Part shown: in pieces, positions 1 through 11,994 of the stretch | How positions within the stretch are numbered: the stretch's first letter is position 1 | Layout: every line of letters starts with the position of its first letter | Origin: Acridotheres tristis | Taxonomy: Eukaryota > Chordata > Aves > Passeriformes > Sturnidae | Length of the DNA: 64,000 nt | Reading direction: 5' to 3' | Assembly: GCA_037013685.1 (NCBI GenBank) | Contig: CM072894.1 | Span: 14,519,449-14,583,448, forward strand | Notes under the pieces: model-generated | Told to the model about the DNA's origin: nothing | The model's input: only the letters and a program-made list of their open reading frames with translations | Database searches by the model: none | Translations under genes and position numbers: made by a program

Positions 1-2555
1 TCAGGTATTTAACCAGCAGTACAACTGTTTGTTTCTCTTTTATTTCTTTCTCCAGATATATTTATTACTCTTTCTGTGCATACTTGTTTTGAGGAAAATC
101 TGGCTATAGACAGTGGTCATGTCTCTGTTTTAAAAGCTAATCAATTTTTTCTAACTTAAAGTTTTAAAATATTAAATATTTCTCATGGAAATTTAATTTT
201 GAATTTGAACTCAGAAAAACTGAGTTCCATTTTTAGAGACTTAAATACCTGAGAAACATTGGTTTGTAGATTACTTTTTTTACACAATCGATATCTGTTG
301 CACCCTACTATGACTTCATGTTATTGGAGGATTGAGGGTAATTCCCAGTTATTTTCTCTGTGTTTACTGGTGAACCATAGAGACTCATGTCTACAACTTT
401 TTTTTTCTTGGCTTAACTGAGTGAGCTTGTCTTTCCCTGGAAATACGTGCTTCTTCCTTGAGTCAGAAATCAGTTCTTCAGTTCTAGCAATCTGTTTAAA
501 TATTGGTCTCCATATGAGTCCCTATTTCTAATTCCTCTGCTTCAGGAAAAGTTTGTTGTTGATAGAGTGAAGGCTCTTGTCTGTAGAGGAATTTCCAAGG
601 AAGAATTAGCTTTTGCAGATAACTAACTTTGTAGTTTTATGCATTATAATTAGTGTTTAGTATCTTATACTGTTGTGCTGATGTAGAAACTCTATTAGAC
701 ATGAACTGTCATAAACATTGCTTAATCTTTAAAGTAATTGCTATTAGTGTGTGCAGTCTCCCCCAGTATATATAGCAGGAGCAGATGATAGCACAGCATG
801 ACTTCCTGTAGCATGGAAGTTTGCTGATTCAAAGTTAATTTGATTTATTACATGTCTTTGAAATTAAAATGATTAATAAAATAAAAGCAGTGTGAACTGC
901 TCCTTCTTTGGAAATGCAGTTCTGGTCTTCACCACAATCTCCTGTCCAAGGTGGGAGCTGTGTGTCATGGCTAACAGCATTAGTGACGACAGCACGGGAG
1001 GAGGGTGCAGCCAAACAGGGTCAGAGGAGGCCCTGATTCAGCACTGAGCCAGATGGTCCTGCAGGGACAGCTGCAGCTCTGCTGAGCTGCTTGATAGCAA
1101 CCAGAGGAGCCAGTCCTTAGTGACAAACCAAGGTTGCAGTCTGAGAGTAGAAACAGGGGTTTTTTCCAAGTTTAGGACCTTCTCTTTTGCTACTTGCCTT
1201 TTCTCCATTGGGGAGCACATTCATTAAAATTCTTTGCAGCCTGGTTTCACTTTTCAGTTTCTTGTGTACTTTAATACAGTGGTCAAAACACTAATTGGAG
1301 ATAACAGTAAGCTTTAATTGTTAACTACGTTGAGTTCCATTACTGGTTATAACTTCAAAGTCTTCCTGTGTTTGCAGCTTTCTAAATCTATAAAATTACT
1401 TGGAAGAGTTAAGAGGCATTTTTCAGAGGAATGTGCTGCAGTATTTCAGTGTTGGTGCAGTGTATAAAAGAAAACTAGAAAACCTGCTGATCAGAAATTG
1501 AGCTAAGTTAAGGATTACTGTCGTAGTGCTTGGAACTTCAGCAGCTTGCTCAGCTCAGCACTGCCCTGGGGAGGTAGTTCTAAAACAGGTCCAGCAGATG
1601 ATAAAATATATCTGCCATCAAAGCAGCTGGTTCTTTTCTGTTTGCTTTCTTAGGTCTTTTCCTGCATACTGGTGGATGTAAAATAGTATGGAAAACACTG
1701 CTTACAAAACGTAGTGGATTAAAATGTATCTGAATTGATCCATCATTGCATTTTAGCAGAATGTCTGCAAGCCTTAGTTCAGACACGAGAGTAGTCAATT
1801 CAGATAATGCATGTACTAATAAATCAGTTCATGGCTGTGATGTTTTCAAAAGGTGATGAGAAGCAGCTGATATGATTCTATAGTTCATACACTAAGGTGA
1901 ATGAGTGGTTATTGTAAATGGCTGTTAGTGCCAAATACTGCCAAGTGGGATCTGAAAATCCCAGATGAAGAGCAAACAGGTAAGACTTGTTCCACTGAGA
2001 TGAGACTACTGTGTATTTAAAAGTGCAGAAGTTAGTTTTCATCTTGTTGACAAAGCTGTCACTATTTCTCCTGAAAAATTAGGCCATTGTTATATTGCTG
2101 CAATACTATTATCTCAAGCCATTTCATCCTACCTATTTTTCCTTGTGGGATAGTGTTGGAGATTTTTCCTCGGCTGTTTTTCATCTCCCTTGACTGATAA
2201 GCTTTCCAGGAAAAGTAAATGATTTTGAGACTGGATAGTCTGGGAAAAGTCCTTCCTAGAAAAAAAGATTATTTGTGAGAGTGCTTTGGTGTATGACTTA
2301 ACAGTCTATACCTGGTCCTTGGGTACAAGTCAGCAAGACAGTGATGACAGGTAAAGGTTTTCGAAAGACAGGCATCACTTGCAGATAGCAAAGGGATAAA
2401 AAGCAGGAGTTCATTATTTTGGAACCCTTGTCCAGATACACGTGCACAAGTATTTTCTGACAAAAAACACTTTCTATAATTCTTCCTGTAGTTTAATAAG
2501 TATAATATACTAAATTGAAATGCAACCTTAGTTCCATAATTTGTTATAATTTCAG
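1..2555 (+). other. CWC22: Last intron of CWC22 (partial)
   Basis: This AT-rich stretch ends in a splice acceptor (TTATAATTTCAG, ending at 2555) directly before the CWC22 tail exon. No serine-rich or MIF4G/MA3-like coding exon is visible in it, so the preceding constitutive exon probably lies before the window. One weak in-phase exon candidate (1929-1979) is listed under findings. A 72-codon minus-strand open frame at 1580-1798 has no recognisable features. No transposable element was recognised here. Confidence 0.6.
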
Positions 2556-4090
2556 ATGTTTCTAAAGCCAAAAGAAGGAGGATGCAGAAGAAAAATAGAG
2601 AATCTGATAACGTTTCCAGGAAAAAACAAGAAAAGAGAAGGAAATCGTTTGAAAAAAAAAGTGGAAGGAGGCAGCAAGAAGAAAGAAGTGATACTGAGAG
2701 CAAATCAGAGAGAAATCACCGACATTTAAGAGAATCGCACAGGAGAGATGATGTTTCCAAGTACAACCACAGAGATGAATCCAACGGCAGAAATGGTTAC
2801 AGCAGCGGAAAGGATAGGAACCACGAAAGAAGTAAGGATCCAGAAAATAAACACAGCAATTCAAAACTGAAGAAAGCAGAAAGGAGAGCTTCTGTGTCTG
2901 ATGACGAAAATTACAGACATTGCAGCAAAGACGATGGACATCGTAATAGGAAAAGACAGAGATCAAAATCCTGGGAGAGAGATCGTGGCCGTGCCAGCCC
3001 GAGGGAGGAGGAGCAGGAAGAGCGCTCCAGGAACGGTTTGGAGAAGCAGCAGCGGGACAAGGACAAGCACAGCCGACAGCCCGAGCAGCATAGGGAGTCC
3101 CGCCGGAGCGACGACCGGCGCAGGGAGAGGGAGAGCTCCCCGTACCGCAGGGAGAGGGAGAGGGAGAAGGAGAGCTCCCCGCACCGAAGGGAGAGGGAGA
3201 GGGAAAGGGAGAACTCCCCGCATCGCAGGGAGAGGGAGAAGGAGAGGGAGAGCTCCCCGCACCGAAGGGAGAGGGAGAGGGAGAGCTCCCCGCACCGAAG
3301 GGAGAGGGAGAGAGAGAGCTCCCCGTACCGCAGGGAGAGGGAGAGCTCCCCGCACCGGAGGGAGAGGGAGAGGGAGAGCTCCCCGCACCGGAGGGAGAGG
3401 GAGAGAGAGAGCTCCCCGTACCGCAGGGAGAGGGAGAGCTCCCCGCACCGAAGGGAGAGGGAGAGAGCGAGCTCCCCGTACCGCAGGGAGAGGGAGATGG
3501 AGAACTCACCGCACCGCAGGGAGAGGGAGAGAGAGAGGGAGAAGGAGAGCTCCCCGTACCGCAGGGAGAGGGAGAGGGAGATGGAGAGCTCCCCGCACCG
3601 AAGGGAGAGGGAGAGAGAGAAGAACTCCCCGCACCGCAGGGAGAGGGAGAGAGAGAAGGAGAACTCCCCGCACCGAAGGGAGAGGGAGAGAGAGAGGGAG
3701 AAGGAGAACTCCCCGCACCGCAGGGAGAGAGAGAGGGAGAAGGAGAACTCCCCGCACCGCAGGGAGAGGGAGAGAGAGAAGGAGAACTCCCCGCACCGCA
3801 GGGAGAGGGAGAAGGAGAACTCCCCGAACCGCAGAGAGAAGGAGAGGGAAAGGGAGAGCTCCCCGCACCGCAGAGAGAGAGAAAGGGAGAGGGAGAGCTC
3901 CCCGCACCGCAGGGAGAACTCCCAGCACCGAAGAGAGATCTCCCCGCACCGCAGGGAGAGGGAAAGGTCCCCGAGCCGCAGGGAGAGGGAGAGCTCCCCG
4001 AACCGAAGGGACAGGGAGAGGTCCCCGAACCGAAGGGACAGGGAGAGGTCCCCGCACCGCAGGGAGGACTCCCCACACCGGCGGAAATAA
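2556..4090 (+). CDS. CWC22: CWC22 spliceosome-associated protein, last coding exon (C-terminal tail)
   Basis: CWC22 is a nuclear pre-mRNA splicing factor. In the known protein an MIF4G domain binds eIF4A3 and delivers it to the spliceosome for exon-junction-complex assembly, and an MA3 domain follows. Those domains are encoded upstream of this window; only the charged tail is here. The exon starts after TTTCAG with two bases of a split codon, continues V-S-K-A-K-R-R-R and runs 510 residues to TAA at 4088-4090. The first ~190 residues are non-repetitive, basic and rich in R, K, S, E and H. They include an E-N-K-H...E-R-R-x-S-x-S-D-D-E-N segment that resembles, from memory, the corresponding part of the human CWC22 tail. 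The rest is a repeat array (separate entry). KAKRRR at the start could act as a nuclear localisation signal. ZNF385B lies downstream in the same orientation, as in human. ATG at 2582 is an internal methionine, not a start. Another RS/RE-rich splicing protein is the main alternative. Confidence 0.82.
3134..4087 (+). repeat. CWC22: Coding tandem array, ~29 copies of (S/N)SP(H/Y/N)RR(ER)nE in the CWC22 tail
   Basis: About 29 degenerate units of 7-15 residues follow each other. Each has an SP dipeptide, H, Y or N, then RR and a run of ER repeats that often ends in KE. At the DNA level the unit is AGCTCCCCGCACCG plus a (GAGAGG)n-like purine run. SSPH/SSPY units dominate the first half and NSPH units with KE ends dominate 3610-3830. 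The last units (3900-4087) are shorter and more diverged, with SPSRR, SPNRRDRE and DSPHRR. Near-identical neighbouring units point to recent unequal crossing-over or slippage. Such R/E mixed-charge tracts with phosphorylatable SP sites are typical of proteins held in nuclear speckles; that role here is inferred. Confidence 0.9.
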
Positions 4091-4345
4091 AGCCCAGCCG
4101 CCAGTTGCAGTCAAGCTGCACTTCCGAGCTGTTAGAACTGTATTTTAAAACCTATTCCTGAAGTTTCTTTAAAAAAAAGGATTTTGTACAAAGTGATAGT
4201 TAGCATTTGTAAATTTTACCAGACTTTTTCAAATTTTCAGTACCACTTTTTTATAACTGTATCGTTGAGTCTTTCTGTTATGTTCTTCGGAGAGACAAAG
4301 CTCTTTATTTTGTGAATAAAACAGTAAGATACCAGCAAATTGGGT
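4091..4345 (+). other. CWC22: CWC22 3' untranslated region (end approximate)
   Basis: About 250 bases of AT-rich non-coding sequence run from the stop codon to the expected cleavage site, 10-30 bases after the AATAAA at 4315. The short UTR is inferred from this single good signal; use of later signals cannot be excluded. Confidence 0.6.
4315..4320 (+). terminator. CWC22: Polyadenylation signal AATAAA of CWC22
   Basis: A canonical AATAAA sits 225 bases after the stop codon. It is followed about 20-35 bases later by a GT-rich segment (TTGGGTGTTTTGTC, from 4340), which fits a downstream cleavage-stimulation element. Confidence 0.65.
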
Positions 4346-5791
4346 GTTTTGTCACTTAGTTTCAAGTATTTGTAATTGTAACTTCGCAATCTAAAAAACC
4401 TTGGTTTTTAACTTTGCTTGTTAATTGAAAGCCAGATGCTGAGGCTGGGATGATAATGTACAGATCTCAGACTACAATGTGAATGTTACATGAGAAAGCT
4501 ATAGAATTTTCAAACGGGCATTCTTTATCTGCATGTTCTTTCAGCCTCGAAAACATGAAAGCCTTGACCAAAATCTTCAGGAAATACTCAGTTTATTTTT
4601 TTCTTCAAGACTTAAAAATTGAAAACACAATGTTGCTGTTTTAGATGTCACATGTGGAAGTGTGTCAGCTTGTTCTGTTACTTTTCACAATGTTTTTTAA
4701 TATTGTGACATCCTGAGCTAGTTACACTTGTGATCTTTTTGGAAAAAGGGTTGGTTTGGCTTTTATTTTTTCAGTTGTGACTTTGATTTCCAAGTCTTAA
4801 TCTTCAACTCTATCCCTACAGCAGGAACATTTAAGGAACCTCTTTTGCTTTCTTGTTTTTTATATACTGCAAAACAGGAGATGTTTCATACGTTTTTAGA
4901 TATTTTGAAGCGCTCAAGTTTTTGGAGGGCAGAGTTCAAAAAACCCACCTCTCAGTTGCTGCAGCACTTAATGATATAAAATTGTTCTATCTGGAGTCAT
5001 GGGGTACAAGTCACTCAATCTGGATTTCGTGAGAAATGAATTATCGTCTGGTTAAGGATAATTCTCAATAATAAGCTACAGAAAAAGTTGCCAAGTCTTC
5101 AGGATTGAAATAGGAAATAGTGTGGGGGCATGGTCAGTAGGAAGAAGGTGGTAGTTGCAGATTATGCAGTTATTGTTGTTGTATGTATTTCTTTTATTTG
5201 TGAAATGAACACAATTGCTGGACAAAAGAGAACTTTGGCATTTCATGTGTAAATCATATTTCTTGTATAAAGCATAAGAAATACATTTGAGCTGTTTTAT
5301 AACAGAAAGTAGAACCATTCCTAAGGAAATAGATCAGTTTTGCCTAAATCTTGTCAGAGCATTTTTCTGAGAAAAATGCCTATTTTATTTTTTTTCTGTA
5401 TTTGACAGAATTTATTTCTGCAACCTTTTCATGTAATAAAATGTTTTCAGTCAAGAACATTTTCATAGAAAATAAGCTTATATTGCAGAAAAAAAGTAAG
5501 ATTTCTATCTTAGGGCATTCAGCTAAAAATACTTTGGTGGCATCATGTGTTATATGTTTAAACTGTTGGGTTTCTTCCCAATGCACATCTCATTTTCAAA
5601 ATGATGTATGCATTTTGGCAGTGTGTTAAATCCACAAAAACTTAATTTGAAAGAATGCTTTCTAAAGAGAATTCTGCTAATTCTTATGCTTCTTTGATAG
5701 CTGTCTATGCATATTATTGAAAAGAATCTACTCTATAACGGTTTAATTGTACAAGCTTATTTAATATGTTTACAGTAATACTTCCCTTAAT

Positions 5792-5834
5792 ATGTTATGG
5801 GTTTAATAGCATATATTTTATTAGCCCATAACAT
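5792..5834. repeat. Inverted repeat, 10-bp perfect arms
   Basis: ATGTTATGGG at 5792-5801 pairs perfectly with CCCATAACAT at 5825-5834 across a 23-base AT-rich spacer. Probably chance or a minor hairpin in AT-rich intergenic DNA. Confidence 0.6.
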
Positions 5835-7947
5835 TTGAGATATTTTGGTCTAGTTTAAAAGTTTGTTAATTATACCTTTAATAAATGGAAATAAATTTAA
5901 AAAATACATGTGAAAACATGTAACGTTTATTCTGCAGCATCCTGTGCCAGCAGTCCAGTGTTTTACTATAGATTATCTATAAAAGCATGTTTCTTTTATA
6001 GCCTCTGCCTGATCACTTGAATTTGCTACTTTGTGATGTGTTTTCCTTGCCATCTTGTGTGTGATTTTATAGACGTAAACCTGTATATTTGCCATTTTTC
6101 TTTTCAAGAAGCTCACCTTATGCCAGTCTGCTCTATAGGCTTGTCCTCCTGCCCTTTATTTGGTTATTTTACTGTATTCTTTACGAGGGAAAGAAGTCTA
6201 AATACTCTGTAGTATTCAAATTGAGGGTATTCCAGGAGATGCTCAGTGCCATAAGAGTTTTGGGGGTGGGGGGGTTAGCTCTCAGTTGCCGTAGAGCTGA
6301 GTGACACTGGGTGATCTGGGCTTGCTTTCCTCAGCAGTAACAGCGGATTGTAGATCCTGCACAGTAAAGGAGTGACTCGTGCCTCATGTCTGTAATTAAT
6401 ACTGGAGCTCTAGGTTGTGGTTGGAACAGCAGTTTTGACTGAAAGACTTCAAGAAGTGGAGGTCCTGTGATTTTCTTCACTGTTTTGTTCAGGGTTGAAA
6501 CACCTTGGCCTTGTCTTGGGGGATGAGTGGTAGAGGAATCTTGGCTGTGCATCAGAGACTTGTGGGAAGGAATTTGTGATGACCTGCTGTGATATTGCAT
6601 GCTTAAAATGTGGCTTTCAAATGTGGTTGTAACATCCACATCCAGAGATAAGGCAAGAGAGGCTGCATCCCTTTTCTAGGAGTGCCTGGCTGAGTTCCTG
6701 AATTTCTTCACAGCGGTGGTGTGAGGTGTTGGAGAGATGAGCTGCTGACGCACCCAGCAAATTCCAGTTGGTGTAGGAATAAATCTGGACTGAAGCATTT
6801 GTGGTATTGGTAAGAACTGTAATTCTGCTCTCTGACTATATTTGGAGCAAGGTCTCCAAGTGTGGCTGTTCATCTGCTCAAATCTAAAGCGTGTTTTTTG
6901 GGGGGAGAAAAAGAAGACTACCACTGTTGAGGCCACACTGTTACATAAATCATCAAAATAAAACCTCACATGAAAGCAGATACATTTTGGGGGAAAAAAA
7001 CTGTTTAAAATACGTTTAAATTACTTTTAGCAGATGATGCTTTCTAAAGCTGTTGCTGTTTAAGCAACATTGCAGTCTTCAGATAGTAGATAGGTAGTTC
7101 ATCTCCATTCTGCATAGGAATGGAGGCATGACTGCAATACTGTTTTTCTGCTTGTGTTATGTTAAATGAATTTTATAGTCAGATCATGTACATACTGAAA
7201 ATCAAGTTCAGTTTTTGAATATTACTGGTAGTACTAACTAGATGGTATATTATTTTAACCTAGGAGCATGGTGTTCTCTAATTTACTTGAGGCTCTTCTT
7301 CTAAACTTTTAAATGCAGGGTGTACTCTAAAATAGCTTAGTACATGTCAAACTCCCAAAAAATACATGAGCTAGGGTGGGTGCTTTAAGCCCAGTAGCAA
7401 TTTAAATGCCTGTCTGCTATTACATTGGTACAGTTTTACGAATATAAAAGAAAAGAGTAGCATATCCTCATTCATCATTCTTAAACTACTTTGAATTGTC
7501 TTTCACTGCTGAGGGAAGCATAAAGCTAATTTTCTCAGATGATCTAAAAGAGCAGGAGTCTATTATTACATGAGCAGAGAATTTACTCCAGTTACTCTAA
7601 TAATGTACAGAGAGTAGGGAGACCTGTCCTTCAATTTATTTTCAGTAAGGTTGAGTATATTTTTAAAGCTGTTTTAAATTTCTCAAAATATTTTTTTTAA
7701 GGAATAGTAAAATTCAAATGCAGACTCTTAAGGGGGTAGTTTTATCAAAACTACACAAAAATGAATTGTAGGTTAAAAGAGGCAGGAGCAAAATACAACT
7801 TCATAAACTGGAAGAACTTTAGGTTGGTTCAGAGATGTTCTGCTCTTTTTTAGGTTTTCCTCAAGTCTGTAATTTGGCTGAAACTAGTTAGGGATTTTCT
7901 TTTCTTGTCTACTCATGAATGTGATCAAGCATTTTCCTTTAACTTTG

Positions 7948-7968
7948 AAAAAAAAAAAGGGGGGGGGG
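7948..7968. repeat. A11-G10 homopolymer junction
   Basis: Eleven A's are followed directly by ten G's. This is a likely length-polymorphic and error-prone site; no function is suggested. Confidence 0.85.
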
Positions 7969-10900
7969 TTGAGGGTGCAGCTGAAAACCTTAGTATTGTT
8001 GGCCCATAAGTGGTTTGTTTGGCCATCAAACAGACAAGTCCATTAAGAAAATTACCTGCCACGTTTTTGACTGTTCAAATATTCATTTTGAGTATTTCTT
8101 CCCATTATTTTGTGAAATAAAGGGGGGACCAAAACCTTTCCTGAGGGAGAAAATAAGGTGCAACATTCCTTAAGATGGTGGAGGAAAGAGCAAGGATGTG
8201 TAAGAGGATGCAAAGCTCTGTAAGAGAATTTGTTTCCAGTGTCAGGTAAGAAGTGAGGTCAGGGCTGCTGGCACACGTGTCCGGGTGCAATGCTAATTAG
8301 CTTTCAATTGGTGACTGGTTTTACTCCTTAATTTCTTAACCAAAATCTTAACGAAGTTCTTCTTTACCGAATCACTCTCCCTTGAAAATTGGTGGTCCCT
8401 TTGCTTTTTTTCAATGGCTTACCTATTGCTTTAGAGACTTTATGCTCTTTTCACAAATCTCGTGTGAGATTTCACATTCTGGGTTTTTTGTAACATAAAA
8501 AGCTGTGTAAGAATTCCTTTGTTGCTACCTTACCTAGAATTTGGTATATATAACTTGAAGAAGATGCTTGTATTTTCAAGACCCCATGAATAAGCCATGC
8601 CATAACGACTGAAAATTTCCAGCACTTTTTTTTTTGCCCTGGAATAGTACTTCAGCTAATTGAAGAAATATTCATTGTTTTTAAAGGGAGAAGTAAGATG
8701 TTCAATGAAGTCACAGATGCTGCTACTGTATTGCCTGTAATTGGTTTGCTCAGTACTCTCATTATGATTTTCTTCATTATCTCCTTCTTTACTTAGAGCT
8801 TTTTTCATTTTTTTCCCTGCCCCTCTTGAACTTCATTCTTTGTCACAAGCAGTGTTAGCCATTTAGAAAAGCATAATGCCACAAATACATCAAAAATTTA
8901 CTATATATCACTTGTATAATGCATCAAAAAATAATCTTTAAAGGACAACTTAGCTGAAGGAACAGTGTGTGTCCACACTTACAGTAAAGAACAAGTATGC
9001 AGCGTGCTGCTTGCTTTCTCCTTACCTCAGAATAATGAGTTACAGGACAATTGCAAATTTAATGAGGTTAATCAGTCTTCCATTTGTTAACATTTCTTTC
9101 TGATTGCCTTCTTTTTGTACTGCCTTTGTTAGGAAGAAGCATTGGTAGAGTTTTACAGGTTTCTGAATTTAGCTAAAAAAGGTTTTGTGTTTGCCAGTGT
9201 GCCCTCAGAGGAGCCATAGTGGTATTTAATAACTGCAGAAAAAGTAAAGAAGGACCAACATCCAGCAGAGAACTGATTCCCATAGTCCTCTGTGCACCTG
9301 CAGGGAATGCCAAGAGTTGCTATTTCCTTACTACATAATCAGCTTGAGTGTTTTGACCATAAAGGCTCCTGCAGCTGTTCATGGAGAGAGGTGTGCACCA
9401 CTCAGCTGGTTTATCCATCACTTCCACCTGGGGCACAGTAGGATGCACCTGTCTTGTAAAAGCCCTGCCTCTCCCCAGCACTGCAAAGTGCAGAGCTGGG
9501 TGTGTTGTGCTGCTGTGCACTTTGCTGATTGTTGCTCTACTAATGTTTCAAGCAAGATAAACAGGAGGTCTGGTCAGCTGCTCTTGCACACTAAGGACTC
9601 ACAGATTCACAGTGGCTGCTTGAACCTTGTCTGCCATGGCTGCTTTAGGGGTCATAAGCAAAGAGAACCCCTCAGCATACAATGAACTGAAAGAGCCTCT
9701 CTTGGCTATAGAGAGAGCCCAGAGGGAACACCTTCATTATGCCGAAGTTAGTTTTTGCAAATACTTTCTTCCTTTCCTCCTTCATCCCCTTCATGAGGAT
9801 GTGTAAGGGGATGCAAAGTTTTCAGTTACAAATTATGTCTTTATGGGAAATTGTGAAGTGTCCCAGTTTTTCATTTGATGAATTAGAAAAAAATGGAAAA
9901 AATAGTGTAGTCCAGCAGTGTTGAAGGAAGAAAGATTCCACTGACAGTTAGGTGGCTGACAGTAATCTTGTATTTTGCTGTTTCAGTCCTAGTGAGAACG
10001 CCCTCCTCCCTCTCACACCACCGCTCCTAACTGCTAGGAGCTTTAAACACACTTCTTCACAGAAATGCATGCCAACACATCTTTTAAACTGTCCTCCCCT
10101 TCCCATCTCCCAGGTGCCACTCCTAAAAGAAAAGATGGTCACGTCTTTCTACTCCATTTTTTAAAAAGGGACATTTCATGCCCCAATTCTGGTGTCTGTA
10201 TATACACCTCGAGAAGGAGGCTTAAGTAGCTGACAGGGTTCAGGTGGCCTTCTTGTGGTCCTGTCTGTTAACCTGTGTTCACAGACTACAGTCTCAGGGG
10301 ACATTTATGGTGCACAGAAAATTCTGTTAATTTTTGAGTTGAAATAGGCAATGGAAAAGTTGGTGTATTAGATGATATTATGCTAAGGGTGCAGACAGCC
10401 TTTGTGGCTTCCCATGAGGAAGGAAGACTTACCTGATGACTACCTGGAATGGAAAGCACTCTTTTAATGAATATGCTACGTTTGTTCAGGCCAAGGTTGG
10501 ATTTCTGTTCCATAGACTCTGGTTCTTTGATTAGATTCACAAGGTCCCTTCTGCCATGCACTTCATTATGAGTCACCAGAAATGGGACACAAAAGTGCTT
10601 AAGAAAAAATTGAAGCCAAGTGACTTACTGGATCAGTGATTGAAATGAGAAACTGAAAATGCACATTTAAGGGGAAAAAAGTCTCTTTGCAACTGTGTTC
10701 CTTCCTGTCCTTTCTTGTCTGCACAGAAAAAAACCCTTGTTATACCTCTTTGTAAAAGAGAGACGGTACATCAGGCTGTTTTGATCACTGTACTTATTTG
10801 AATTGGGAAATCTTTGAGATGTCATCCACAAGTGCTTTGCAGCCCATCATTTTCTGTAGATTGTGTGTATTTTGTGATTATGGCTGTGAGGAGAAACTGT

Positions 10901-11994
10901 GAGGATGGGTTCCTTGCTATGGCCATGCCAGGGAAGGACGTGTCCTTTCAGGAAGGAACCTCAGGCTAAGTTCATCCCCGAGCATGCGGAGTCGTTTTGT
11001 TTGTTTTATTTTCAAAGAAATTATTTCCTCCTACTTCATTTTTAGCTCTCTATTTACAGGGGTGCAGATGTGCTGGAGAAGTGTATTTCGGTTCTCCACA
11101 TATGTATAAGCACACACACTTGCAGGCAGTCTTCTATTTTCATTCTCTTGTTACGCAAGGGTTTAAAATTAGTTGTATTTGTGAATTAATATAGTTCATT
11201 GGAATAAATTTCAGCTATTTTTACTCTGTAATGAGCTTTATCATCATGCTATCTGAATGGCTCACAAACACTATTTTTCCTCTATACCCTGTTAACAGTG
11301 TAAAATATTCATAGTCTTGATGATGTGAAATCTGGATGGGAGAAAAAACGATGTGTGGTAAATTAACCAAGGTTCTCTGCTGATACATGGTGTGATATAG
11401 TGCCACCAAAGAGGAAAAATATCTGGATTTTGATAGTACCTCATGACAGGCACTTCAAAAGGTGAGATTACAAAAACTAGCATTGCTATTGTTGTATTTT
11501 GGTGTCGCATTCTGAGGTTTTATACACCTGCAGTTCTACTTTCCACGAGTAGAAACGCTGTGCATGTGGAGATGAGGCTCTGCCTTGGGATGCCAGGAAG
11601 ATGGGTGGAACATCCTGTGGTCTCTGTGCCTCTGATTACCACTGTCCTAAAGAGCAAGGCTGGATTTAGTGCACAGGATTTTTACCCAAGACTCAAGCTC
11701 TGCCTTATTTTAGTTGCATACATAATCAAAAACTTTGTTTCACAGTATTTATAGGAAGGCTTAATTTCCTTAATTGCAGTTTCACCGTGGTTTATAAAGA
11801 AAATGCAGCATGAAGAGTCATTGTTTTTATGTTCTGTGTATCATGCATTAGTTGAGGGAAGAGTGAGTTTCAGGGTTAGTTGTTTGGCAGTTGTCATCAG
11901 TCAGTGAAACTCTCATTTTGAATGACAGCTTTAATTTGCACTTTAACCCTACTGTTGGCTTTCACTTACTGTTAGTCCTTGTTCCTAATAAGTC

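Larger units (their letters stand above)
4346..11990. other. Intergenic stretch, no gene recognised
   Basis: AT-rich single-copy sequence between the CWC22 3' end and the old LINE relic. Open frames are short (longest 122 codons, at 9317-9685) and occur on both strands without recognisable motifs or supporting splice sites. Small repeats are listed separately. I saw no transposable element that I could name. Confidence 0.5.

Noticed and set aside
3134..4087. Regularly spaced repeats that superficially look like an array of repeats and spacers
   Set aside because: The units are contiguous, degenerate and in frame with a protein tail in a vertebrate gene; this is a coding tandem repeat, not CRISPR.
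2562..4121. 519-codon minus-strand open frame over the CWC22 tail exon (G-A-G-S-S-P-S repeats)
   Set aside because: It mirrors the GA-rich repeat on the coding strand, has no promoter, splice or homology support, and such frames are expected where the opposite strand avoids the relevant triplets.
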